A DNA stretch of 64,000 nt from Serripes groenlandicus (GCA_031761405.1 JASEVX010000017.1:7303668-7367667); one strand, 5' to 3'. Counted from the first letter of the stretch, positions 24,587 through 36,645 are shown. Notes: a model not told the origin generated them from the sequence alone. Numbers and translations: made by a program.

Positions 24587-25338
24587 TGCCCGGTGGTGCA
24601 GTGGTAGAGCGCCCCTTCAGGTGCTGGAGCTCGCAGGTTGATCTCCGGCCAGGTCATACCAAGTAAATGGTAGTGATGGCTTTCCCTCCCTGGCGCTCAG
24701 GGTTGTGGGGTTTGTATTACGACTGACTTTTCTGGTGTTAGGGTAAATGGACCAGTATAGTACTGATCTCAGGGTTGTGGGATTTGTATTACGACTGACT
24801 TTTCTGGTGTTAGGGTAAATGGACCAGTATAGTACTGATCTCAGGGTTGTGGGATTTGTATTACGACTGACTCTCTGGTGATAGGGTAAATGGACCAGTA
24901 GTACTGATCTCAGGGTTGTGGGGTTTGTATTACGACTGACTCTCTGGTGTTAGAGTAAATGGACCAGTAGTACTGATCTCAGGGTTGTGGGGTTTGTATT
25001 ACGACTGACTTTCTGGTGATAGGGTAAATGGACCAGTAGTACTGATCTCAGGGTTGTGGGGTTTGTATTACGACTGACTTTCTGGTGATAGGGTAAATGG
25101 ACCAGTAGTACTGATCTCAGGGTTGTGGGGTTTGTATTACGACTGACTTTCTGGTGTTAGGGTAAATGGACCAGCAGTACTGATCTCAGGGTTGTGGGGT
25201 TTGTATTACGACTGACTTTCTGGTGTTAGGGTAAATGGACCAGCAGTACTGATCTCAGAGTTGTGGGGTTTGTATTACGACTGACTTTCTGGTGTTAGGG
25301 TAAATGGACCAGCAGTACTGATCTCAGGGTTGTGGGAT
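24587..25338 (+). mobile_element. SINE (family S3) with internal ~68-72 bp minisatellite
   Basis: The head is tRNA-like (GCCCGGTGGTGCAGTGG; AGGTTGATCTCCGGCC). After CTGGCGCTCAGGGTTGTGG the body turns into about nine tandem units containing TATTACGACTGACTTTCTGG and AGGGTAAATGGACCAG. The related SINE at 31990 has this segment once. The array runs straight into a MITE. Confidence 0.85.
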
Positions 25339-25339
25339 T

Positions 25340-25473
25340 TGAACATATTTTGTGGAAAAAAATTGGCAAAAAGAGAAATTGCTTGTTTTTTGCAATTTCT
25401 TCTTTTGTCACTATGTTTTCAAAAAGCCGTCTGCTGCAGAGGCTTCAGAAAGCGTCTATGTGAGGGAAAGGGT
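25340..25473 (+). mobile_element. TTAA MITE, right part
   Basis: It begins inside the long arm (TTTGAACATATTTTGTGG) directly after the minisatellite, then GCAATTTCTTCTTTTGTC and the right end GTGAGGGAAAGGGTTAA. Confidence 0.8.
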
Positions 25474-25573
25474 TAAACATCAGGAAAAATTCTAAAGTAG
25501 AAAAAGCCGCATAAACCAAAAACAAATCTTTCATTTTTTGGCTCTGAAATATATCAAGCATAAGAAAGAAGAG

Positions 25574-25802
25574 TTAACCCTTTCCCTCATATAGACGCTT
25601 TCTGACGCCTCTGCAGCAGACGGCTTTTTGAAAACATAGTGACAAAGGAAGAAATTGCACAGAACGTGCAATTTCTCCTTTTGCCACAATGTTTTCCACT
25701 TTTTGTCATAGTTATCCATTCAATTATGGAGATTTTCTATTTTTTGACAAAATACGTTCAAAGTCTTCTGCTGCAGAATTGCCGTATGAGGGAAAGGGTT
25801 AA
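25574..25802 (-). mobile_element. TTAA MITE, full length
   Basis: A 229-bp copy with exact TTAA flanks, short arm first (TAGACGCTTTCTGACGCC), hairpin GCACAGAACGTGC. Confidence 0.92.
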
Positions 25803-26050
25803 ATCCTTAAACATTTAGGTTTACATTAAAATCTATGTCTGTCTTTATCAGTGAAGCACAGACTTTTCAGTTAAGAGCAAACGATTTCAAGCTTCATTTG
25901 CAGACAACAATTACCAATGTTCATATGTTTGTTTTAATCACTTACTGTGCATTCCAACGAGATTATCTACAAATTTAACGCAACCAGACCAAAGTCTATG
26001 CTTTGTGAATTCTCTGCGAGTTTTTTTACTTGAAAAATGCAAACTATTTA

Positions 26051-27877
26051 CCGTATATACTCGGTTATAAGTCGCACTTTTTTACCTTCAAAATCGAAAG
26101 TGAAGTGGGGGGAGCGACTTATAAGAGGGTCAAGCAAAAATTCAGAAAAAATTACCCTCCAATTCACCGATCGTCAAAAACTGTGCAGGCCGGTCATTCA
26201 TAAAAAGGGCGACTCAAATGATGATTTAACAGAATAAATCAAGTTTGATTGAAAGAAACATATCTTATAGAATTGATTTGTTTATAAAAACAAACACTAG
26301 AAAAAATATATAACTTATGAATGTACATTTAAAAAGTCATTTGTTCCAAGTTATTGTTTCGATTTCAGCTCGATTGGAAGCCATTTTGAATTTTGTGAAA
26401 ATATAAATTGCGGAGCTCAAGTCCAGATGCTTAAATATACAGACCATAATACTGTTACTAGGTCGTATGTCACTTTATATGTGATTGAAAAAATAATGTA
26501 ATAAACCTTGATGTTTTCAACGTAGCCTTGTACATAATTGTTGCATGCGGGAAAGTGATAATTTGTCATTGTGTAGACACGTACACACGTAGCTGTCAAA
26601 CTATCTTAATTAGAAAGTCCATGTTTGCAGAAGGTGATAAAAAGAAGCCATAATAATGGCCATGACAAGACCCATTTCACCGTGATTTTGGCCTGCATGG
26701 ATGATGGTACCAAATTAAACCATTAGAAAGCAAAAAACAAACACAGATCCAATTAAAGAGATAAAAAAGTCGGACCAAAATTGTCATAATTAATCCACAA
26801 ACAATCCCAAGACTACACACGGGGTGATTTAACACGGTCAATAATTGACGTTAAAGTGTATTAAGTACAAACTGATAAACATGCAATTATCGGCTTTTAC
26901 CACTGTGATACATCTGCAGTATTTGAGAGTCGTAACAAAGACAATAGCTGTAGCTAAAGTGTATTAAATACAAACTGCTAACAATGCAATTATCGGTTTT
27001 TACCCACTCTAATACGTACACGTCTGCAGAATTTGACCTCGGGTAATTTTACATGTAACACTTGATGATAATTTAAACCTGTGTGGTTTACACGCGACAG
27101 TTGAATTATTTGACTGTTAGAATTGAGGTCGCTGAACCGTGGATTTTGATTAAAAAGGGTGAACAAACTCCATAAACGAAAGCTATATTATCAAACAAAG
27201 GGGAAATTAGCAATGTTTTCAAAAGTTTTCAGCTGCCTCAGAAACATCATGGGAAAAGGACGAATTTAATCTGAGTTAGCAGATTATCACTGTATGCGAA
27301 TTAATTTCAGTTATGCAACGCCGATTTTTCCCTCCATCTACCCTCTACCCCTTCAGTTAACCCTTTCCCGCATCTCAATCTTCTCAATATGAAAAAGAAA
27401 CAAAAGATAAAACAAAGGGTTAATCAAGACGAGTGTGTTTTCACATAACCTGGGGCCTTTTGTGACCGGACAAAACCGGTTTATGTATTCCCCAGTAAAT
27501 CTCTTTAGATAAAACAAATTAAAACTAGTTGGACATCATTGTATGTTCAAATAATGTAAACAAACAGCTGATGCTCGATCTTGATGACTAAAGGTTATAT
27601 ATCTCGCTTCTTATGATAGTACAATCTATTTAGACTATAAATCAATGCTTACATAAAACTAATTGGACATTATATGAATGTTTTAAACAAAAAATTTGAT
27701 GCTCGATCATGATGACTTGGGTTATATCTCGCTGCTTGTCATAGGGTTTTGACGTGAAAAAAATCAAAAATCTAACTGCGACTTATAAGAGGGTCAATCA
27801 TCAAACCCTAGACTTTAGGCCTCGAAGTAGGGGGTGCGACTTATAGACGAGGGCGACTTATAACTGAGTATATACGG
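26051..27877. mobile_element. TIR DNA element, 1.83 kb, no transposase
   Basis: The left end CCGTATATACTCGGTTATAA is mirrored by TTATAACTGAGTATATACGG at the right, flanked by TA on both sides (26049-26050, 27878-27879). The motif CGACTTATAAGAGGGTCA lies just inside both ends, and further GCGACTTATA copies sit near the right end, like transposase-binding repeats. The interior has no long ORF. Confidence 0.85.
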
Positions 27878-28245
27878 TAATCTTTTCTTTTTTTTTTCAC
27901 AGGTAAGCAAAATAACGAACATTCTCTTTTTTCCCCCTTCAAAACTTTTGCAAGCTATAACTAATCCCATACTTTGAAATTCAGCAAGATTATCACTCAA
28001 AGAGTCTACAACATAGGGATTCGTAAAAAGTATACATTCAACCTATTTCTTGATACAAACAATTTTTGATGCCTTTAGCTTTGCAAAAGTGACTTAAGAT
28101 CGAGGCTTTTGAGAACATTGTCGTTGCCAAACTGAGCAATTTCTTCTTTTCGAACAATGTTTTCTTTTGTATCATTACATTATACTCATTATTTTCCATA
28201 TGTAATAACGTTTTCTTACAATGTCTTCAAAGAAGAAGAATTAAA

Positions 28246-28424
28246 CCCTTTTCAACATACAACAAATCTGCAGCAGACGACTTTGAAAACAAGTAGCAAA
28301 ATTTATTGAAAATCTCAATAAATGAAATTATGATTATTGTATAGTTGAAAACATTGTGGCAAAATCTTCAAAAGTCGTCTGCTGCAGAGGCGTCAGGAAG
28401 CGTCTATATGTGGGAAAGATTAAC
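28246..28424 (+). mobile_element. TTAA MITE, hairpin deleted
   Basis: AACCCTTTTCAACATACAAC at the left, CTGCAGCAGACGACTTTG, then directly the right arm GTCTGCTGCAGAGGCGTC and ATATGTGGGAAAGATTAA. Confidence 0.75.
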
Positions 28425-29222
28425 AAAACATTCATACTAGGTAAACAAAATATAAAAAAAGTATTTTTATAATGGAAATAGTCTTATGTCAATTAAATCT
28501 TTGTACCTTTAATTTATGTTCCTGGTTTAGTTTTGATTTAAAGTGATTTTAACCCTTTTTTACATAGAAAAACTTGCAGCAGAAGAATTGAAATACATTG
28601 TGGCAAAAATGTGAAAAAATCTCGATAAATGAGAGTTAATTATTAAATGGAATTAAACACAATATGGCAAAAGAAGAAATTGCTCAATATGTTTTCAAAA
28701 TGTTTTGGATGCATCTTAATTGCTTTTCAAGGTGGGAAAGAGTCCACAACTGTTATACTCCACTCATTTAACATATGTATTTTGTCACTAACTCTACAGA
28801 CTGACATTAATTGCTTTCATTATTTTGTTGTTTTTTCATCAAATCTTTCAAGAAATCCACCAAGAATCAGCTCTTTCTATGATATATAGCCGATTGTTAC
28901 CTTTTGAACATAACTTTTCTGAAAACATTTTGGGAAAATTATGCGAAGTTTCTCCTTTACCTACACTTATTTCTATTTAGTCTCAAAATAATAATAAGAA
29001 CCATACCAAAGAAAACTGAGTTTTGAAACTAAACATCAAAACCAAGATCAGTATATACCTCTATCTAGTTTAATCAGGGTCTTCCTCGATTAATCACTCA
29101 ACCTTGAAAGAAGCATTCTTGAAGAGTCTGAAGAATTGATGATATGCAACATTTCTTTTTTCTGGATTGGTGATAAAAATCTTCTGCAGAGGCGTCAGAA
29201 AGCATCTGTATGTTGTAAAGGG
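28425..29222. other. gene-free stretch with worn MITE pieces
   Basis: 28549-28740 resembles a decayed MITE (AACCCTTTTTTACATAG, ATTGTGGCAAAAATG). 29180-29222 is the right end of another (CTGCAGAGGCGTCAGAAAGC). Nothing else recognised. Confidence 0.5.
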
Positions 29223-29452
29223 TTAACCCTTTCCCTCATATAGACGCTTTCTGACGCCTCTGCAGCAGACGGTTATTCGAAAACATAGTGACAAAAGAAG
29301 AAATTGTACAAAACGAGCAATTTCTCCTTTTGCCACAATGATTTCCTCTTTCAGTCATAGGTTATCCATTCAATTATAGAGATTTTCTATTCTTTAACAA
29401 AATATGTTCAAAGTCGTCTGCTGCAGAATTGTTGTACGAGGTTAAGGGTTAA
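29223..29452 (-). mobile_element. TTAA MITE, full length
   Basis: A 230-bp copy. Its left TTAA is also the last TTAA of a preceding fragment. Hairpin sequence GTACAAAACGAGC has mispaired. Ends ACGAGGTTAAGGGTTAA. Confidence 0.9.
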
Positions 29453-29520
29453 GTTAAAGTATGGCAGACAGACAAACAACAATGTGCAAGCTGTTCCCTT
29501 ACTGTCTCCTTGTCTTACAG

Positions 29521-29695
29521 GCATCAAATACAAAAAAAAGGCAGCAAAGATACAAGGAGATAGCACAGCAAAATCAATGGAGCTCAGATACCCAATGCCT
29601 TGACTCTGCGTTCATTCAAGGCCATGCTTGCCTAATATCGTTAATAGAGAGAATGATAATAACAATAACAACACTTAATTTGCATAATTCAATAG
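29521..29695 (+). CDS. orphan exon candidate
   Basis: An acceptor (TGTCTTACAG) and a donor (GTAAGG) border 175 nt that stay open in one frame (SNTKKRQQRYKEIAQQNQW...). It lies just outside a MITE (29223-29452) in otherwise unique sequence. No family was recognised and no partner exon was found nearby, so it may be chance. Confidence 0.22.
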
Positions 29696-30009
29696 GTAAG
29701 GTAACACCCTCCAGTCATAACAGCCAATTAGTTCTATCTTAACCCTTTCCCTAATACAGGAAGTTTTAAAAGCATTATACAGTCCAAAGTTTGAAAATAT
29801 TGTGGGTTCAAAGGACATTGCTCATGAAAGGAAGTTCTTCATTATAAACCAAAATGTTTTCAATTCTTCATTAATGGCATTTTCTCCTGATATAATGTTT
29901 TGAAAGCAAACAACTTTAATCCTTTCCCACTTACAGCAATCTGCAGATAGTTTTTAAACACCTCGGCTAATCTATGGAAAAAACAGTCTTGTGTAAGCAG
30001 TCACCTCTG

Positions 30010-30236
30010 TTAACCCTTTCCCTCATACGACAATTCTGCAGCAGACGACTTTGAACATATTTTGTAAAAACGTAGAAAATCTCTATAATTGGATGGATAA
30101 CCTGTGACTAAAAGTGGAAAACATTGTGTCAAAAGGAGAAATTGCTTGGTTTGAGCAATTTCTTCCTTTGTCACTATGTTTTCAAAAAGCTGTCTGCTGA
30201 GGCGTCAGAAAGCGTCTATATGAGGGAAAGAGTTAA
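30010..30236 (+). mobile_element. TTAA MITE, full length
   Basis: TTAACCCTTTCCCTCATACG to ATGAGGGAAAGAGTTAA, hairpin GCTTGGTTTGAGC, with a 3-bp deletion in the right arm (GTCTGCTGAGGCG). Confidence 0.9.
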
Positions 30237-30522
30237 GCTTCCAGATTAATTGAAGATTAACTCAAACACCATGCAGTAACATCTTTATTTGACTTGTTTT
30301 AACCCCTTCCCTCAAAATCTTGATAATAAAAATGTACTTCTTAGAAAAGAAAATATTCCCTCACCTTTTTCTTCCCCAACATATATTTTTGAAAGTCATC
30401 TGCTCCTGAATGGCCAAGTCGTGTTTGGGGTTTTATGCCGCTTTGAACAATTTTTTCAGTTAAATCACGGCGGTTCCTGGGTAATTTACAGGTACTACTG
30501 GTCCATTTATCCTGAGCTGAGC

Positions 30523-30762
30523 CTCGGTAGCTCAGTCAGTAGCCCCAGCTCGGCCAACTTTCTATCCGAAGTTTGACAAGCGTCATTTGTCTTTCACCAA
30601 TGGGCTTACAGTCTATGTGGAAAAGCAGCCAGTTGCTTAGAAAGAATGTCGTGTGCAGTACTGGTGTGAGAAAGCTAGTAGGTAAACTCATGAGTAGGTA
30701 AACAGGTTGCTGTGATATGACTGAAAAATTGTTGAAAAAGGCGTTAAGCCACAATCAATTAA
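30523..30762 (+). mobile_element. tRNA-headed SINE (family S2)
   Basis: The head GCCTCGGTAGCTCAGTCAG, the middle ACCAATGGGCTTACAG and AGCAGCCAGTTGCTTAG, and the tail GGCGTTAAGCCACAATCAAT. Confidence 0.85.
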
Positions 30763-30764
30763 TC

Positions 30765-30950
30765 AACTATTTATCCTGACACCAGCCAGCTAGTCGTAAC
30801 GATAACCCCGCAACTCAGAGCAACAAGGAGGGCAGCCATTACTACCATTTTTAAAGTCTTTGGTATGACCTGGCCAGGGATCGAACCTGTGACCTCCCAC
30901 ACTTGAGGCGGATGCTCTACCACTACACAACAAGGTGGTCCAGCTTGATC
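30765..30950 (-). mobile_element. tRNA-headed SINE (family S3), reverse
   Basis: On the minus strand: A box near the high end (GTGTAGTGGTAGAGCATCC) and B box CAGGTTCGATCCCTGGCC. It is placed head-out, back to back with the S2 copy ending at 30762. Confidence 0.8.
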
Positions 30951-31158
30951 AAGAAAAGAAATAATACCTTCCCTCCTATACAACAGTAAAGTATTTGATG
31001 TGCTTAGTCATAACATATCAGAAAGCAAAAAAAATCCCCAAGCTGTATCATACAAATATCTGCTTTCTGCACAATTTCGGTTTCAAAGAGTGTCTTAAAT
31101 TACAAATAAAAAATTGTCAAAAGAGGAAGTAAAACTTCATCTTGAGAAGTTGTTTTTT

Positions 31159-31360
31159 GAACCCTTTCCCACATACAACAAATCAGCAGCAAACAACTTT
31201 GAAAACATTCTCTTGACAAAGATATAAAATCTTTGTAAATGAAAGAATATTTATTGATTTATTGAATATAGAGTTGAAAACATTGTGGGAAAAGGAGAAA
31301 TTGCTCATCATAAACTTTGCCATGATGTTTTCAAAAGTTGTCTGCTATAAATGCATTTGA
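31159..31360 (+). mobile_element. TTAA MITE copy, diverged
   Basis: AACCCTTTCCCACATACAAC, then ATCAGCAGCAAACAACTTTG, AAACATTGTGGGAAAAGGAG and TTGTCTGCTATAAATGC. The right TIR is not found. Confidence 0.65.
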
Positions 31361-31989
31361 ATTCTCCATCAAAAGTAATGAAACAATTGGGTTTAATTGA
31401 AAGAACTCATGTGTCAATGTGTCGCATACCATTATGTCAGTAAGTGAAAGTTGACGGAACGGACAGATGAAAGGACAGACAGACCATTGAGGAGTGAACC
31501 CTATTTTGGTTTTCCTGCCAAAACATCGGCGACACAAATCTATCTCGTCTTGTGAGGATGTTAGCATTCAGAACTGCATACAAGGGCTTTCATGAATTTA
31601 GTAAGGAACAAGTTAATTTAACCAGGGCTTCATTACATACTATGAGACACAAGGGACAGCCACAAAACCTATCTACTGTTCCCATCTATTAATTATGAAT
31701 CCCTGTCATCTAATAATTGGGCAATAAATTCACCATATATAACTACCTTAGGTGATATCACCCCAAAGGCAAGACTTTTCCCTTCATACATTACCTGATG
31801 TGCCATTTCTAAAATCAAGGATATTCAACACATTTGTGCGAGAAGGATGCTCAATTGTAACAAATTGAAGTTGGTGTTTGTAATTGAAAAGAAAACATAG
31901 TGGGAAATGGAGGAATTGCTCACTTTGAACATTTCCTCCTTTCCTGAACAATATTTACCAGAGTGGTCTTTTTAAAGCATTTAGAACAA
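31361..31989. other. gene-free stretch
   Basis: No gene recognised. A weak MITE trace lies at about 31780-31970 (AAACATAGTGGGAAATGG). Confidence 0.4.
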
Positions 31990-32245
31990 GGGTGACCACC
32001 TCGGAGGTGTAGTGGTTAAGTGCCCGCCTCAGGTTGGGGGAGGTCGAGGGTTCGATCCCCGACAGTCATACCAAATACTTTAAAAATGGTCGTAATGACT
32101 ACCTTCCTTGGCGCTCAGGGTTGTATGGTTAGCATTACTACCGACAGGCTGGTGTCTGGATACATAGAACAGTAGTTCTGGTAACTTACCCAGGAAATGC
32201 TGTGATATAGCTGAAAAATATTGAAAGCAGCATAAAACACAAAAT
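31990..32245 (+). mobile_element. tRNA-headed SINE (family S3), unexpanded
   Basis: The head GGTGTAGTGGTTAAGTGCC, B box AGGGTTCGATCCCCGAC, the body TTGGCGCTCAGGGTTGT with a single copy of the segment amplified at 24.7 kb, and the tail CATAAAACACAAAATGATC. Confidence 0.88.
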
Positions 32246-32313
32246 GATCAGTCAATGAGAAAGGGGTTATTAAGGTTTTCTTCTTCCGAAAATTGTACTA
32301 CATATTCTGCTAC

Positions 32314-32420
32314 CTGTATTCCCATTGAAACATGATGATGTTGACATCCTGTACTATATGCAGCATCCAATGCATCAAACTCTGCCCATGGACCAATGGT
32401 TGAACAAACACCTGATATTT
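32314..32420 (-). CDS. orphan exon candidate
   Basis: The minus-strand acceptor TTTATTGACAG and donor CAG|GTAGCA border 107 nt, open in one frame (GPWAEFDALDAAYSTGCQHH). It is not part of a repeat seen elsewhere in the window and lies next to a SINE (31990-32245). The composition looks protein-like, but no family or neighbouring exon was recognised. Confidence 0.28.
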
Positions 32421-32577
32421 CTGTCAATAAAGAACATATTAAATTAGACATGCATGAAACAATCAAGAAAGAGCTATAGTATTGCATGATCATCATTTTG
32501 ACAATTATTTCTGCGTTTCAATTTTTTTTATCAAAAGTTGCTTGAATCAAGTTTTGGGTTAAATTATCAGGTTATGG

Positions 32578-32792
32578 TTTAACACTTTGCCACATACAGA
32601 TGCAATCTGATGCCTCTGTAGCAGACGACTTTAGAAAACATTGTGCCAAAATGAGAAATTGCTTGTTTTTCTTTTGCGGCAATGTTTTCAAATTTATTCA
32701 ATATAAATTGTTCTTTCTTTTACAGACAGTTTCCCTATTCTTGACTAAAATATTTCATGTACTGCAAATGTGTTGTATGTGGGAAAGGATTA
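32578..32792. mobile_element. TTAA MITE copy
   Basis: TTTAACACTTTGCCACATAC, GATGCCTCTGTAGCAGACG and GTTGTATGTGGGAAAGGATTA. Confidence 0.75.
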
Positions 32793-32942
32793 TAGATTTT
32801 CAGGATTTTAATTTGTGCAGCTAGCTCAGTGAAAGGGGATTATGCCCAGATGCCAGATGCTACTTTAGGGGATAGGGGATTCCATCCAACAAAACTCAAA
32901 CCTTACTTACTAAGGGTTCTGTGGTCAAGATGACATTTCTAT

Positions 32943-33265
32943 TTAACCCTTTCCCTCATATAGACGCTTTCTGACGCCTCTGCTGCAGACGGCTTTTTAA
33001 AAACATAGTGACAAAAGAAGAAATTGCTCAAAACGAGCAATTTCTCCTTTTGCCACAATGTTTTCCACTTAATTATAGTCATAGGTAAACAGCTAATCTG
33101 CAGGGACTTTGAAAATATCTGGCAATATTATTGAATAGAGTTATAGATTTTGAAAACATTGTGGCAAATGGATAAATTGCTCAACATGAGCGATTTCACC
33201 TTTGCCACAAAGTTTTTAAAAAACCATCTGCTGCAGATGCATCAAAATGTGTCTGCAAGTGGTGG
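32943..33265 (-). mobile_element. two joined TTAA MITE fragments
   Basis: 32943-33085 is the left part of a good copy (TTAACCCTTTCCCTCATA; hairpin GCTCAAAACGAGC). It breaks off at CATAGG, where a diverged copy begins (CTAATCTGCAGGGACTTTG ... ATCTGCTGCAGATGCATC). Confidence 0.75.
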
Positions 33266-33484
33266 AAGGGTTTTAACATGAAATATGACCATATTAAAAG
33301 CTGGGAAAAAACATAAATTAGTTGGGAAACATGCAGTGTAGTTACGATCAAACCACCTTTTGTGATGACAACTAATCACATTTATTACCAAGATGATATA
33401 ACATTATCAGTTCCCAATACTCATGTGATGTGACACATGTGGCTGGGTTCAATTTCACTAATTACAATTTGTAACAACCTTACC

Positions 33485-33700
33485 CTTAACTCTTTCCCAC
33501 ATAAAGACGTTTTCCGACGCCGCTGCTGCAGACAACTTTTTGAAAACATTGTGGCAATTTCTCCTTTTGCCAAAATGTTTTCAACTTTTTGCAGTAATCA
33601 TACATACCTTTATAGAGATTTTCTGTGTTTTTGTTATTGTCATCAAAATTTATAGAAAAATATATGAGAGATTATTCATATCCATTTGTGCACAGGGTTA
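33485..33700. mobile_element. TTAA MITE copy, right end lost
   Basis: TTAACTCTTTCCCACATAAAG, CGCCGCTGCTGCAGACAAC and GAAAACATTGTGGCAATTTC. The right TIR is not recognised. Confidence 0.65.
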
Positions 33701-33842
33701 ATTTGAACACAGCTGTTTCGAGTCCAGATAAAAATCAAAATTTCACTGGCCTATAGACAAAACCAAATTAAGCGCAAGGTTAATAATTATCACGGACATT
33801 ATCATGATGTAAGGACACAGACTATCAAACTCCATAATAATT

Positions 33843-34080
33843 TTTTAACCCTTTCCTACATGTAACAAATCTGCCATTATTACCATTTTTAAAGTCTTTG
33901 GTATGACCCAGCGGATATTGAACCTGCTACATTCCGCGCAAAAGGCCGACACTCTATCACTACATCACCAAGGCAGTCTTGGCAAAAGGAAAAATTGCTC
34001 ATAATGTTTAACTCGATTCAATAATTCAAATTTCGTTTTTTCATCTGGTACGATTTGTTGGATGTGATCAAGGAATGACT
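33843..34080. mobile_element. degraded MITE containing a SINE (S3) fragment
   Basis: MITE pieces (TTAACCCTTTCCTACATG; GGCAAAAGGAAAAATTGC) flank a reverse SINE fragment at about 33873-33977 (CATTTTTAAAGTCTTTGG, CTATCACTACATCACCAAGG). Confidence 0.6.
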
Positions 34081-35880
34081 AAAAATGTTGGCTTTTGTCT
34101 ATATTTAAATGGCCTCCTATTTATTCAACCAGATATTTATATAATATATATAAACCATTTACCTAATATGATATTTTTGTTTTGGTTAAATTGCGAAGCA
34201 ATTGAACAGACTATTGCAATCAAAACATTTTTAGCGAATTAAGACCATACAGCCACCCAAAAAAACTTCCCAACTGTAAAATAGTTAAACAATTCTTATT
34301 GAATATATATATACTCAAAAAAGGCAAATGCCATGACTGTGTAAATCACTTTGGTAACAACAAAACATAATTGTGTAAAATGGCACCAGATTAAGGTCAA
34401 TTGGGGTTGAAGTTTTCGTTTATTTTCATCTTCCTGATTTGAAGATTTTTATTATTGAAACCCAAAACAAATAAATTTCTATTCATTAAAAACATTTCCT
34501 ATTTTCATGCTTTATGCATTTAATGTGTAAAATGAAACAAAATTAACTGAACTTGACCCTTTTCATTTTTTTGTAACCCTTTATTGGGAAAATACATTTT
34601 TTTTTAAGATATTACCTTAATTCTTATAATTATTATGACTTTCACATGTGTCTTGTCAAGTATCTTGCCCTGCATGACTTGTCGCTTAACCTTTTCTCAC
34701 ATTATTGTGACATATATCTACACGAATCTTTAGACATCAGAAAATAGTAACACTCTTCTTAATTGACTGCTAATACAAAGTCATTTGAGAAAAGAACGAA
34801 CATAATGACCTGGGGAACTAAGTTAGGTCTCCAAGTTGGAAGGTTCTACGATATATACCACTGCCCATGTTTTCTTGGTACTTTCAACATCTTTGAACCG
34901 TGTTGGGCAAAAACCCCACCCATATTTGTACATATAGTCTACAATATAGATACATGCATAAATGGACATTTATTTTCGTGCTAGCTATTGTATACTATCA
35001 CCCAAACGTGCTAGCTCTTGTATACTATCAATCAAACATGATGGGTCCCTGTACTTTGCCATATTCTTTGCCTTTCATGTGAGCCCGACTTTCAGTACTC
35101 TGCATACTTTGATTACATTTTACTCTAAATTGAATTACGATTTACTTCGACAAAATATTTGAAAAAGTGGAGGATTAGTTAGATATAGATCTGCAGGTGA
35201 AAACGTTATCATAGAAAATAAGATGTTCAAAGAGAAATCGCTCATTTTGAGTACGAAATAGCTCGTTTTAACAGGAACACAGACATCTCTATCTACGTCT
35301 CTGAGAGATCTATGTCCCTGCTTTACCACAAGGTTTTCTACGTCGTCTGTATCAGGTAATGGTTTCACCATAGACCTTTGTTATTCATCAGGTAAATGCA
35401 TATTTCACGTTTTGATGTTTAATATACTCACTCTCTTTTAGGGCGCACTGACTACACCAATTAGCCTACGCAACCATTTTAACTTCCGACAGCTAAAACC
35501 GGGGTTCACGTGTACGCTATCAGGGGTTGCACAAAGTTACATTTGCGTTTTCCATTTAAATTTCTATTTTCATCACAACATCGTCTTGAAAATATTTTCT
35601 TGCATGATATTGCCTTGTATATCTGTTTACTATCGTAGTAGCTCTCATTTACACGGAAATATATTCCGTTGTGGATATTTTTTTACATTTTTTCTAATTT
35701 CCGTGTGCTTTTTAATACTGTCATACGTGGATAACGTGATACTTTGATTCATGGGAAACAACTCTAATACTAAAAGGGTGATATTTACAACAGTAAGCCC
35801 CCCTTGCTCGATTGTTTGAACTTCTATAATTTCGTCCTAAGAATTTATCACGCGAGAAAACCAACATTATGGCCTCTGTA
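34081..35880. other. gene-free stretch
   Basis: 1.8 kb of AT-rich sequence without a recognisable gene or well-kept repeat. A fragment of the GCGAGAAAACCAACAT repeat lies at 35850-35890, inserted next to MITE sequence. Confidence 0.45.
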
Positions 35881-35895
35881 AATGTTGGTATAATT

Positions 35896-36030
35896 ACTGA
35901 AATGAGTTGAAAACATTGTGGCAAAAGAAGAAATTGCTCGTTTTGAGCAATTTCTTCTTTTGTCACACTGTTTTCAAAAGTCGTCTGCTGCAGAGGCGTC
36001 ATAAAGCGTATATAATTGGTAAATGGTTAA
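35896..36030 (+). mobile_element. TTAA MITE, right half
   Basis: GAAAACATTGTGGCAAAAG, the hairpin GCTCGTTTTGAGC with perfect arms, and GTCGTCTGCTGCAGAGGCG. The end has decayed (TTGGTAAATGGTTAA). Confidence 0.8.
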
Positions 36031-36331
36031 TTACGATAAATATGTACTGTCACGTCTTGTTTATGTTAAGTGGAGCGGTGTATGATTTTACAAGTAAAGG
36101 GGAATAATTGATAATTTACTTAATTCTAGTAACTCATTTTAACTTCCCTTTTAATACACACTCAATATTCAGTGCAGACAAATTTCAATTTGGTTATTGT
36201 TCCGATTGATGTTGTCTATTCTTACTTATGATTGTTTTTGTTTACTATTTAATATGTTTACCATACGACATTGACAGAATAAAGGTAGAGCTGTCTGAAA
36301 CAGGCATAACATGTTTAGAAAGCTGTCTTTT

Positions 36332-36585
36332 GAGCCCCGGTAGCTCAGTCGGTATCATCACAGACTGTCAATCCAGGTCTTGTGAGTTCGAACCCAAGCT
36401 CGCCCAAAAGTATAATTCGTCTTCCACCAATGGACTAATAGTCTATATGGAAAAGCAGCCAGTTGCTTGTACAAACTGTTCTGTAGAGTCCTGGTGTATG
36501 AATGACAGGAAACACATGTATATGATATTTATAACTGAAAAATTGTTGAAACTGCGTTAAAAAAAAGCCCAATCAATCAATCAAT
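36332..36585 (+). mobile_element. tRNA-headed SINE (family S2), best-preserved head
   Basis: The head GAGCCCCGGTAGCTCAGTCG carries a good A box, and the B box is GAGTTCGAACCCAAG. The body has CACCAATGGACTAATAG and AGCAGCCAGTTGCTTG. The tail ends in (AATC)n repeats at 36569-36587. Confidence 0.9.
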
Positions 36586-36645
36586 CGTTTAAACTACTCA
36601 TATTTATTTTATAATATTTAGATAACATCATGACACAGTCGGCCG

